Positions 1-5,792 of a DNA stretch of 18,847 nt are shown in pieces. The notes below the pieces were generated by a model. That model did no database searches. It saw nothing but the letters and a program-made list of their open reading frames with translations, and was not told where the DNA came from. Source of the DNA: JAKSCF01 sp028279945 (GTDB lineage: Bacteria; Bacillota; Clostridia; Peptostreptococcales; JAAYPU01); NCBI GenBank assembly GCA_028279945.1, contig JANQMT010000001.1, positions 1 to 18,847 of the forward strand, in the 5' to 3' direction. How positions within the stretch are numbered: position 1 is the stretch's first letter; every line of letters begins with the position of its first letter. The position numbers and the translations under genes were made by a program.

Positions 1-41
1 CTTAATCACGCAATCGTAAAATGTGAAATTTGACAAAAAAA

Positions 42-76
42 TAAAGCCATTTCAAGGCTTATAGCTATTTTTTTCT
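42..76. terminator. Hairpin, probable bidirectional terminator of a gene upstream of the window
   Basis: AAGCC and GGCTT form a short stem around a 7-nt loop. A-rich sequence lies on the left and T-rich sequence on the right, so either strand ends in a U-rich tail. The tail is tighter on the minus strand (TATTTTTTT directly after the stem) than on the plus strand, where a few bases intervene. No gene is visible in the first 140 bases, so it probably ends a transcript from outside the window. Confidence 0.45.
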
Positions 77-142
77 TATTCAACTGTCAAACTCCCGAAT
101 ATAATTTCTTAAAAAATTCAGTTGAAATATATCAAAAAACTA

Positions 143-171
143 TTTAACAATGTTCTAAAAACGTGTATAAT
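143..171 (+). promoter_or_regulatory. Promoter of the ABC-F gene
   Basis: A perfect -10 hexamer TATAAT lies at 166-171. A -35 candidate TTTAAC (143-148) has a 17-bp spacer, or TTAACA (144-149) a 16-bp spacer. It is the only good sigma-A type promoter ahead of the ABC-F gene. It predicts a start near 178, giving a leader of about 107 nt. Confidence 0.65.
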
Positions 172-181
172 CTAAAAGACG

Positions 182-215
182 AATTTGCACAATGATAGGT
201 GCAAATTTTTATTTT
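182..215 (+). terminator. Terminator-like hairpin in the ABC-F leader (possible attenuator)
   Basis: Perfect 9-bp arms AATTTGCAC (182-190) and GTGCAAATT (199-207) enclose an 8-nt loop and are followed by TTTATTTT. This has the form of an intrinsic terminator. It sits a few bases after the predicted transcription start and before the coding region. It could attenuate expression, as known for some ABC-F genes, or simply stabilise the 5' end. No upstream leader peptide fits, because the hairpin begins almost at the 5' end. Confidence 0.5.
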
Positions 216-224
216 GACTTATAT

Positions 225-273
225 AGGAGGAACTATAAGAAACCAATAATAAAATTTAGGAGATTCTTATAGT
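225..273 (+). promoter_or_regulatory. Ribosome binding site separated from its start codon by a 10-bp hairpin
   Basis: The consensus AGGAGG at 225-230 is 54 nt from the ATG at 285, far too distant in linear RNA. Between them are perfect inverted arms ACTATAAGAA (232-241) and TTCTTATAGT (264-273). When folded, they leave about 12 unpaired bases between AGGAGG and ATG. A weaker GGAG (259-262) lies in the loop. Folding could therefore bring the strong site near the start, or hide the loop site. This is an inference from the sequence only. Confidence 0.4.
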
Positions 274-284
274 AAATAAATATT

Positions 285-1904
285 ATGATTACAGTTACGG
301 GCTTGGGCTTGAGATTTGGCGGTAAAAAATTATTTGAAGATGTTAATGTAAAGTTTACTCCGGGCAATTGCTATGGTGTTATCGGAGCAAACGGAGCCGG
401 GAAATCTACCTTTCTAAAGATTCTTTCCGGTGAAATTGAAGCCAATGAAGGTAATGTTTCCATTACACCCGGTGAAAGACTGGCAGTACTTAAGCAAAAT
501 CATTTTGAATTTGATGAGTTTAATGTACTGGATACAGTTATCATGGGGCATAAAAGACTTTATGATGTCATGATGGAAAAAGATGCTCTTTATCAAAAAC
601 CTGATTTCAATGAAGACGATGGTATTAAGGTGGCCGATCTGGAAAGTGAATTTGCCGAACTAGATGGGTGGGATGCCGAAACCAATGCAGAAAAATTGTT
701 AATAGGTTTAGGGATAAGAAAAGAATTTCATGGCAAACAAATGATGGATTTAAAAGGCAGTGATAAGATTAAGGTATTGTTAGCACAGTCTTTGTTTGGA
801 AGCCCGGATATTCTTTTGCTTGATGAGCCTACCAACCACTTAGATTTTAAAGCCATCAGCTGGTTAGAAGAATTTTTAATCGAATATGAAAAAACGGTTA
901 TTGTTGTATCCCATGATAGACATTTTCTGAATCAGGTTTGCACCCATATGGTAGATATTGACTTTGGTAAGATAAAGATGATTGTTGGCAACTATGATTT
1001 TTGGTATGAATCCAGTCAACTGGCTTTGAGGCTTATCAATGACCAAAATAAGAAGAAAGAAGAGAAAATTAAAGAGCTTCAGGCCTTTATTGCCAGGTTC
1101 AGCTCTAATGCATCAAAAGCTAAGCAAGCCACTTCCAGAAAGAAGCTGTTGGATAAGATTGTTATAGAGAATATTCAACCATCCTCCAGAAGATATCCTT
1201 TCGTAGGATTTTCTCCGGATAGAGAAGCGGGCAAAGATATTTTAACAGTAGATGGCATCAGTAAGACGGTTAATGGTGTTCAGGTATTAAATCAAGTTTC
1301 TTTTACGGTTAATAAAGGCGATAAAATCGTATTCCTTGGAAGGGATGAAATCTCCAGAACCACTCTATTTAAAATATTAGTTGGCGAGATGGCGCCAGAT
1401 GAAGGTAGTTTTAAGTGGGGTGTCACCACTTCTAATGCCTATCTGCCAAAAGATAATGCAGCGTATTTTGAAAATGCAGATATGAGCCTTATCGATTGGC
1501 TGAGACAGTTCTCGGAGGAAAAATCCGAAACATATATCAGGGGCTTTTTAGGCAAGATGCTGTTTTCCGGAGATGAACCTCTCAAAAACGCTTCGGTTCT
1601 TTCCGGTGGTGAAAAGGTTCGATGTATGCTTTCCAGGCTAATGTTGTCAGGTGCCAATGTTCTTATTTTAGATGAGCCTACTAATCACTTGGACCTAGAG
1701 TCCATCCAAGCCGTTAACAATGGTCTGGTGGCTTTTAAAGGCACCATGCTGTTCTCGTCTCATGACCATAGGTTTGCTGAAACCATTTCTAACAGAGTGA
1801 TTGAATTAACTCCTAATGGTGTTTTCGATAAAACCATTGAGTTTGATGAATTCTTAGAAAATGATGAGATTCAAGAAATGATTGATAAAATGTATGAAGC
1901 ATAA
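285..1904 (+). CDS. ykpA: ABC-F family ATPase, YkpA/YbiT type
   Basis: This is a soluble protein of 539 residues with two ABC ATPase domains and no membrane segments. ABC-F proteins act on the ribosome, as translation factors or antibiotic-protection factors. Domain 1 has Walker A GANGAGKST (34-42) and Walker B with DEPTNHLD (180-187). Its signature is LKGSD (156-160), close to the GSEK form I recall for this subfamily. A charged linker spans roughly 240-300. Domain 2 has an intact LSGGE (439-443) and DEPTNHLD (463-470). Its P-loop reads GRDEISRTT, with Arg358 where Lys is expected. The start is the ATG whose product begins MITVTGLGLRFG, typical of the group. No linear Shine-Dalgarno is well placed (see the leader hairpin). 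The gene is monocistronic and ends in a strong terminator. A housekeeping role is likelier than resistance, since YkpA/YbiT proteins are not known resistance factors. Confidence 0.93.
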   Translation: MITVTGLGLRFGGKKLFEDVNVKFTPGNCYGVIGANGAGKSTFLKILSGEIEANEGNVSITPGERLAVLKQNHFEFDEFNVLDTVIMGHKRLYDVMMEKDALYQKPDFNEDDGIKVADLESEFAELDGWDAETNAEKLLIGLGIRKEFHGKQMMDLKGSDKIKVLLAQSLFGSPDILLLDEPTNHLDFKAISWLEEFLIEYEKTVIVVSHDRHFLNQVCTHMVDIDFGKIKMIVGNYDFWYESSQLALRLINDQNKKKEEKIKELQAFIARFSSNASKAKQATSRKKLLDKIVIENIQPSSRRYPFVGFSPDREAGKDILTVDGISKTVNGVQVLNQVSFTVNKGDKIVFLGRDEISRTTLFKILVGEMAPDEGSFKWGVTTSNAYLPKDNAAYFENADMSLIDWLRQFSEEKSETYIRGFLGKMLFSGDEPLKNASVLSGGEKVRCMLSRLMLSGANVLILDEPTNHLDLESIQAVNNGLVAFKGTMLFSSHDHRFAETISNRVIELTPNGVFDKTIEFDEFLENDEIQEMIDKMYEA

Positions 1905-1906
1905 TT

Positions 1907-1944
1907 CCCAAAGGCATCTGCAAAGGTGCCTTTGGGTTTATTTA
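1907..1944 (+). terminator. Terminator of the ABC-F gene
   Basis: Perfect 10-bp arms CCCAAAGGCA (1907-1916) and TGCCTTTGGG (1927-1936) are followed by TTTATTTATAA. The T-run exists only in the plus direction. It overlaps the last codons of the convergent monooxygenase gene. Confidence 0.9.
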
Positions 1945-2229
1945 TAATACTACATTATATATATTAAGATCCGTTTCTTTTTCAGTTAATTGGGAGAATT
2001 GTGGAACAATCTTTTTGAAATGGGTTGTTTGAAAATGCTTTTTTAATGCGTCTTTGGTTTCCCATTCTTCTATAAAAGTTAAGATCGTTTCATCTTTTTC
2101 ATCTTGAAACAATTCATATTTTATACAGCCATTTTCTTTTCTAGTCTCATCCACTAATTCTTTAGTCAATTCTATAAACGCTCCTATCTTGTCCTTTTTT
2201 ACTAAATTTCTAGCCACTACTTTTACCAT
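1942..2229 (-). CDS. YgiN-like antibiotic biosynthesis monooxygenase (ABM) domain protein
   Basis: A 95-residue protein of the small dimeric alpha-beta barrel ABM superfamily. It begins MVKVVARNLVKKDKI and contains a stretch ending IEEWETKDALKKHFQT; the pattern (strand, helix, CIKYELF strand, FIEEW strand, HF helix) is typical. Relatives include E. coli YgiN, a quinol monooxygenase, and the autoinducer-2-degrading LsrG. The family needs no cofactor motif, so the substrate cannot be read from sequence. The length is usual for the family. The ribosome binding site is weak (TAGGTAAG). A promoter lies about 40 bp upstream and the gene appears to be transcribed alone. It converges with the ABC-F gene, whose terminator overlaps its stop codon. 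Confidence 0.85.
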   Translation of the reverse strand: MVKVVARNLVKKDKIGAFIELTKELVDETRKENGCIKYELFQDEKDETILTFIEEWETKDALKKHFQTTHFKKIVPQFSQLTEKETDLNIYNVVL

Positions 2230-2271
2230 TTTACTTACCTACTTTCTTATCTATATTAAAATACTATACTT

Positions 2272-2300
2272 ATTTTACCTTTTATATATTGCTATTACAA
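2272..2300 (-). promoter_or_regulatory. Promoter of the YgiN-like gene
   Basis: On the minus strand TTGTAA (2295-2300) and TAAAAT (2272-2277) are separated by exactly 17 bp. The pair lies about 40 bp upstream of the start codon, with no other gene between. Confidence 0.5.
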
Positions 2301-2341
2301 GAGGATGTCATCCCCATCAACCATGTTCCCATTCCAAATGA

Positions 2342-2377
2342 TAACGGCATAGAAATCATTTTCTATGCCGTTTTTTT
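2342..2377. terminator. Strong hairpin at the 3' end of the MATE gene
   Basis: Arms CGGCATAGAA and TTCTATGCCG form a stable stem that contains the MATE stop codon. Seven Ts follow on the plus strand. The minus-strand tail is only TTATCATTT, so termination of the MATE transcript itself looks weaker. The hairpin fits best as a terminator for plus-strand (antisense) transcription, possibly working in both directions. Confidence 0.6.
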
Positions 2378-3724
2378 ATAACCTTGTATGATTGGACCTT
2401 CATTACTTCTAATTGCAGGCTTTCTAATATAGTACATTGCTACTAAAAAGGTTAGCATATTACCTACGGGAAATGAAAGCCAAATTCCATTTTCTCCTAT
2501 AAAGTAAGGTAAAATAAATAGTAACGCTACACACAATATTATGCCTTGAAGCAAAGAAAGTACTGTTGATTCAGTTGGGCGGTCAATTGCTTGAAAGTAA
2601 GCTATTATGACCATATTAATACCATAAAATACTACTGCAGAAAAGAATAATTTCATGGCATAAGAAGTCAATGCTATAAGTTCCGGTTCCTTGTTAAACC
2701 AAGAAACAATATTTTCTGAAGCAAACAAAGTAATGACTAAAAATACAGCACTAATGACGACACCACTTATAATCGATGTCTTAAACACTTGCTTAACTCT
2801 ATCATATTGTTTTGCTCCTAAGTTATAACTGGCAATAGGCTGTAATGCTTCTCCTATTCCGTACAGCACCATGGCTATCATTTCTTGAACATATAAGATG
2901 ATACCTAGTGAAGCTACACCCATTTCACCGATATGTCTGATAACAACCCAATTATAAATAATCATAAATATGGCCAAACATCCTTGAGATGCAAGCAGAG
3001 GAGATCCTGTTTTAAATACTTGAATGACAATGTCTCTTTCTACTTTAGTCTTTTGAAATCTCAGTTTTCCTTTTTTCTTAAAAAAGTGGAACATTAAATA
3101 TATTAAACTGACAACTTGCGCTAACCCGGTTGCTAATGCAGCTCCAAATAAGCCCCATTGGAATACGAAAATAAATAGGTAGTTTAAAATGGAGTTTACA
3201 ACCGCACTCATAATACATGCGTACATTGGGGTTTTAGGGTTTCCATCGTTTCGCACAATAGGGTCTAGTATTAGCATCACAACATAAAAAACCGTAAATA
3301 CTATAAAAGTTCCTAAATACACTTTGACACCCGGTAAAAGAGCTTTATTCGAACCAAACAGGTACGATAGCGGCGTCAAGAATGTAATACAAAGCACTGA
3401 AAATACCAGTGAAAAAATAGTTGAAAAAATAATGGTTTGATTAAAAATTGAATTTGCTTCTTCTACTTTATTTTCACCAAACTTGATAGAAATCATAGTT
3501 GCTGCACCAAATCCAAAACATAATCCTAATGCAGCCAAAATTGGGTATATGACTCCGGCAATATTTACTGCCGCAAGCCCCATACTCCCTACGCCTCTAC
3601 CAATAAAAATACCGTCTAATATAACATGTAAAGACATTACTGTCAATCCCATAATTGACATAAAAGCATATTTCGCAAATAACTTATTAACTGAATCTTT
3701 TTTTAAGTCGTAATTTCCTTTCAT
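2363..3724 (-). CDS. MATE family multidrug efflux transporter
   Basis: A polytopic membrane protein of 453 residues, the usual MATE length, with about twelve hydrophobic segments in two similar halves. The first half carries the characteristic run around residues 35-60, with DGIFIGRGVGSMGLAAVNIA. MATE proteins export drugs or metabolites in exchange for Na+ or H+. The start ATG at 3722-3724 is preceded by GAGGG at suitable spacing. The promoter in the upstream gap is of the MerR-activated type, and the next gene upstream encodes a MerR regulator with an effector-binding domain. This is good context for a drug-inducible pump. The substrate cannot be inferred. The stop codon lies inside a hairpin. 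Confidence 0.93.
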   Translation of the reverse strand: MKGNYDLKKDSVNKLFAKYAFMSIMGLTVMSLHVILDGIFIGRGVGSMGLAAVNIAGVIYPILAALGLCFGFGAATMISIKFGENKVEEANSIFNQTIIFSTIFSLVFSVLCITFLTPLSYLFGSNKALLPGVKVYLGTFIVFTVFYVVMLILDPIVRNDGNPKTPMYACIMSAVVNSILNYLFIFVFQWGLFGAALATGLAQVVSLIYLMFHFFKKKGKLRFQKTKVERDIVIQVFKTGSPLLASQGCLAIFMIIYNWVVIRHIGEMGVASLGIILYVQEMIAMVLYGIGEALQPIASYNLGAKQYDRVKQVFKTSIISGVVISAVFLVITLFASENIVSWFNKEPELIALTSYAMKLFFSAVVFYGINMVIIAYFQAIDRPTESTVLSLLQGIILCVALLFILPYFIGENGIWLSFPVGNMLTFLVAMYYIRKPAIRSNEGPIIQGYKKTA

Positions 3725-3795
3725 AATTATCCCTCACAATTGATTTGATTTTTACGACATCAAATTCTTCTTATTATTGCTCCTTTACTGTAATC

Positions 3796-3826
3796 ATTAT
3801 AAAGTCTATAGTAACTATAGGGTCAA
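3796..3826 (-). promoter_or_regulatory. MerR-type promoter/operator of the MATE gene
   Basis: On the minus strand, -35 TTGACC (3821-3826) and -10 TATAAT (3796-3801) are separated by 19 bp instead of 17. The spacer contains the perfect dyad CTATAGTTACTATAG (3806-3820). A 19-bp spacer with a central palindrome is the hallmark of promoters activated by MerR-family proteins, which untwist the DNA so the two hexamers realign. The regulator is presumably the adjacent merR-type gene. Confidence 0.9.
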
Positions 3827-3850
3827 GGATAAATGAAAAAAACGACGTAA

Positions 3851-3882
3851 AAAAAAAACTAATTCTTTCAAATTAGTTTTCT
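3851..3882 (-). terminator. Terminator of the merR-type gene
   Basis: On the minus strand AAAACTAATT and AATTAGTTTT pair around a 6-nt loop and are followed by a further run of about six Ts. The merR-type stop codon TAA (3873-3875) lies in the stem. The hairpin separates the regulator transcript from the MATE transcript. Confidence 0.85.
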
Positions 3883-4694
3883 ATTAAAATCGGTATTTGT
3901 ATTTCTGTTATATAGTCCGATATTTCGCTTGTTTCTATGGTATCTATCAAATATATTTCAATAGTATTCCCATTTACTTTATACTTGTTTTGATGGATGT
4001 AATTCAATAATTCTTCAAACGCTGCATCATTTTCATAGCCAAAATAATACATGCAGGCATAGTTCCCGTCAGGTAAAATGGTTATATTCTTTTTTAATTC
4101 TTTTGGTTTTTCGTCTAATATGACACCTATGGATACGAAATTATCGTATCTTTTTTCAAACAAATTGTCTTCAGATAATAAAGCCCCAAAATAATCAATG
4201 GAATAAACATAACGATCTAAAAGGTCATTCCCCAATTCACGAATATTGACTTCATACTCTTCTTCCGTTTTCGTTTCTTTATTAATCGTCAACATATAGC
4301 GTGCAGGAAAATATTTTATCTGAGGAGGGGTATCTTTTGAAATTTTTTGACACTCCCTTAAGTTAATGATACTTTTGTACACTTTTTTTTCAAGAAGCTG
4401 AAGCTCAGTAATTTTTTTCTTTATTTCGGCATGCTGCTTTTCGTGCATTTTAAGACTATTAGAAATATTTCTATTTTCTAATTTCTGCTGTATTTCTGTA
4501 AGCGACATACCCAGCGTTTTTAAATATTGTATGGCATCCAGCATCATGATCTCTTCATATGTATAGTAACGATATTTATTTTCTGCATTTATATAACTGG
4601 GTTTTAACAACCCTATTCGATCATAATATCTGAGTGTTTGAATGGATACATTATTTATTTTCGACATTTCACCTATGGAATAATAATTTTTCAT
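3873..4694 (-). CDS. MerR family transcriptional regulator with BmrR-like effector domain
   Basis: 273 residues, close to the length of B. subtilis BmrR. The N-terminal winged helix-turn-helix (YYSIGEMSKINNVSIQTLRYY, residues 4-24) and its wing (RYYTYEEIMMLDAI, 42-55) are typical MerR. A coiled-coil linker spans about 75-120. The C-terminal ~150 residues resemble a GyrI-like effector-binding domain, which in BmrR binds hydrophobic cations. The metal-binding Cys pattern of metal-sensing members is absent, so a drug or metabolite sensor is more likely. The start ATG follows AAAGGTAAAG. It probably controls the downstream MATE gene through the 19-bp-spacer promoter. No similar dyad is seen at its own promoter, so autoregulation is not evident. 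Confidence 0.92.
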   Translation of the reverse strand: MKNYYSIGEMSKINNVSIQTLRYYDRIGLLKPSYINAENKYRYYTYEEIMMLDAIQYLKTLGMSLTEIQQKLENRNISNSLKMHEKQHAEIKKKITELQLLEKKVYKSIINLRECQKISKDTPPQIKYFPARYMLTINKETKTEEEYEVNIRELGNDLLDRYVYSIDYFGALLSEDNLFEKRYDNFVSIGVILDEKPKELKKNITILPDGNYACMYYFGYENDAAFEELLNYIHQNKYKVNGNTIEIYLIDTIETSEISDYITEIQIPILIEN

Positions 4695-4745
4695 TGTTCT
4701 TTACCTTTATTACAAATGGATTGCCTTTCAATTTACTTTGAAATG

Positions 4746-4774
4746 ATTTTATCATATAATCTTGTTTAACTCTA
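4746..4774 (-). promoter_or_regulatory. Promoter of the merR-type gene
   Basis: An extended -10 element TGaTAAAAT (TAAAAT at 4746-4751) lies 17 bp after a poor -35 TAGAGT (4769-4774) on the minus strand. It is a moderate match, supported by position about 50 bp before the start codon. Confidence 0.4.
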
Positions 4775-4785
4775 TTTTTTTAACC

Positions 4786-4908
4786 TTATTTTGCAGTAAG
4801 GACAATCCCCTCCAATTCTACATCTGCCCTTCTTAATATTGCCTCTAATTCTGTTAACACATCTTGGCCTAATGTATCTTCTATTGGACTGTTAATTTGT
4901 ACTATGTA
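4786..4908 (-). pseudogene. Decayed 3' end of an unidentified coding sequence
   Basis: Forty codons are open on the minus strand before TAA (4786-4788). They read as a plausible protein tail, with acidic amphipathic segments such as DVLTELEAILRRADVELEG and an end of IVLTAK. In-frame TAA at 4909-4911 closes it upstream, and there is no start codon or ribosome binding site. It looks like the remnant of a gene truncated on the 5' side. I do not recognise the family. A chance open stretch of this length in AT-rich DNA is possible. Confidence 0.35.
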
Positions 4909-4961
4909 TTACAATTTGCTATTTTGATTTTTTTGGTTCACTTTTTGGCATAGTCAGCTTA

Positions 4962-4970
4962 TGATATAAT
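4962..4970 (+). promoter_or_regulatory. Extended -10 promoter of the small membrane protein gene
   Basis: TGaTATAAT at 4962-4970 is a perfect extended -10 element. No good -35 is present at 17 bp (TTTTTG), which is acceptable for extended -10 promoters. The start codon is about 37 bp downstream. Confidence 0.6.
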
Positions 4971-5006
4971 TTAGACTAACAAAAAAAGAATAAGAGGTGA
5001 CCTGTA

Positions 5007-5216
5007 TTGAAAGTAAAAATTTTTCTTATCCTAGGTTTTATTGGTATTTTGATATTTTCTCATTGGCACCATCAACAGCAAGCCATAGGCATTATTGGTG
5101 GAGCAGACGGTCCCACAACTATTTTTCTGGCAAGCAGTCTGTCGACATCATTTGTGGCTATTATTATATTAACTGCAATAGTATTGATTGGAATGAAATT
5201 AAGAAAAAAAAGATAA
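5007..5216 (+). CDS. Small membrane protein with the OadB GGADGP motif
   Basis: A 69-residue protein with two predicted membrane segments (about 4-19 and 45-63) and a Lys/Arg-rich C-terminus. The central segment IGIIGGADGPTTIFLAS (27-43) is the conserved signature of beta subunits of Na+-translocating decarboxylases (OadB, MmdB, GcdB). In OadB, the Asp of this motif is implicated in Na+ transport; here it would be Asp34. The rest of the roughly 400-residue beta subunit is absent, and no decarboxylase alpha, gamma or delta gene is nearby. The start is TTG at 5007, chosen because AGAGGTGA lies 6 bp before it and no ATG or GTG fits the frame. It has its own promoter. Two membrane segments around one intact motif suggest a genuine orphan small protein rather than a degraded beta subunit. 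Function unknown. Confidence 0.75.
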   Translation: MKVKIFLILGFIGILIFSHWHHQQQAIGIIGGADGPTTIFLASSLSTSFVAIIILTAIVLIGMKLRKKR

Positions 5217-5247
5217 AAAAAGGGCCTATATTTAATAAAATATAGGC
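5209..5247 (-). terminator. Terminator of the c-di-GMP riboswitch transcript
   Basis: Perfect 10-bp arms GCCTATATTT (5224-5233) and AAATATAGGC (5238-5247) enclose a 4-nt loop. Only the minus strand has a U-tail (CCTTTTTTTATC). It therefore ends transcription coming from the riboswitch promoter at about 5790. The opposite-strand small gene stops within its A-tract. Confidence 0.85.
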
Positions 5248-5530
5248 AAAACATAAATATATATAAATGATGATAAGATTGGCAGTTATTTAAGGAATTG
5301 TATAACTCTTCCAATTGAGACATCGCAGTATCTACATGCTACATTCCATAGAATTGTACACTAATATCTTGAACATTTCAAACGGATTTATTCCATGATC
5401 TCAATTTTTAATTGATCATTTTGACAATTAGAGAATTATTGATAGTCTCGGTTCAATTCTTGAATCCAAAACCAATATGAAAAGCAGAATGATATGTAAA
5501 TTCTTTTTCCATATACAATAAACCCCTTTA
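5248..5530 (-). other. Region downstream of the tandem riboswitch with no intact gene
   Basis: This would be the transcribed target region of the riboswitches. The longest start-to-stop reading near the riboswitch is a 19-codon ORF (ATG at 5505-5507, product MEKEFTYHSAFHIGFGFKN) preceded by AAAGGGG. In the same frame the sequence then reads on through four further stop codons. Between them are protein-like pieces such as NVQDISVQFYGM and HVDTAMSQLEELYNSLNN. It may be a decayed gene, a short peptide gene, or a non-coding RNA. I recognise no family. Confidence 0.35.
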
Positions 5531-5603
5531 GGCGGCTAGGCTGCCATACACAAATGTGCTTAGGCCCTATAGCTTTGCGTCCTTGCCTTTCGACAAGTTT
5601 GCC
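5531..5603 (-). promoter_or_regulatory. c-di-GMP-I (GEMM-I) riboswitch, second copy
   Basis: On the minus strand it has the class I core: GGCAAAC, the CGAAAG tetraloop hairpin, GGACGCAAAGC, GGCCTAAG, then the second helix and GGCAGCC, closed by GCC pairing with the first GGC. It is about 85 percent or more identical to the first copy and lies 40 nt downstream of it. It is followed by CCTAAAGGGG, which could serve as a ribosome binding site for the 19-codon ORF. No intrinsic terminator lies directly after it, so any expression platform would act on translation or on a structure I cannot resolve. Confidence 0.92.
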
Positions 5604-5643
5604 ATTATCTTTGAAGTTTTTTGCAATTAAAAACTTCCCTTTC

Positions 5644-5716
5644 GGTAACTAGGCTGTCATACACAAATGTGCTTAGACCCTATAGCTTTGCGTCCTTGCC
5701 TTTCGACAAGTTTGCC
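5644..5716 (-). promoter_or_regulatory. c-di-GMP-I (GEMM-I) riboswitch, first copy
   Basis: On the minus strand the aptamer reads GGCAAAC, CGAAAG tetraloop, GGACGCAAAGC, GGTCTAAG, the variable helix GCACATTTGTGT, then ATGACAGCC and GTTACC closing P1. These are the conserved parts of class I cyclic di-GMP riboswitches, including the GAAA tetraloop and its receptor. The aptamer begins about 40 nt after the predicted transcription start. The 40-nt linker to the second copy contains a hairpin (GAAGTTTTT paired with AAAAACTTC) without a U-tail. Confidence 0.93.
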
Positions 5717-5763
5717 ATTTCGTTTTGAAAGTCAGCTTGTATTGTTATTTAATTCCATGAATA

Positions 5764-5792
5764 ATAATAACATAGTTTAAATACCTTGTCAA
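5764..5792 (-). promoter_or_regulatory. Promoter of the c-di-GMP riboswitch transcript
   Basis: Perfect -35 TTGACA (5787-5792), 17-bp spacer, and -10 TATTAT (5764-5769) on the minus strand. The -35 overlaps the stop codon of the sortase gene. The riboswitch transcript is thus independent of, and directly downstream of, the sortase gene. Confidence 0.85.

Noticed and set aside
79..126. Inverted repeat TTCAACTG / CAGTTGAA near the left edge
   Set aside because: The 8-bp arms are 32 bp apart with no other signal; too common in AT-rich DNA to support a function.
4710..4745. TTTCAA/TTGAAA dyad before the merR-type gene as an operator
   Set aside because: The arms are only 6 bp, lie downstream of the -10, and do not resemble the MATE operator.
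5003..5245. Alternative forward reading of 82 codons overlapping the OadB-motif gene
   Set aside because: Its composition (many Tyr, Trp, His, Ser) is that of an out-of-frame shadow. The other frame has the motif, membrane segments and a well-placed ribosome binding site.
5072..5323. Minus-strand 83-codon ORF as the riboswitch target
   Set aside because: Most of it is antisense to the small membrane protein gene and reads through the terminator hairpin. There is no ribosome binding site, and the terminator would cut its mRNA.
5531..5716. The two 73-bp direct repeats as a CRISPR-like or mobile repeat pair
   Set aside because: Both copies match the c-di-GMP-I aptamer core on the minus strand, which explains the similarity.
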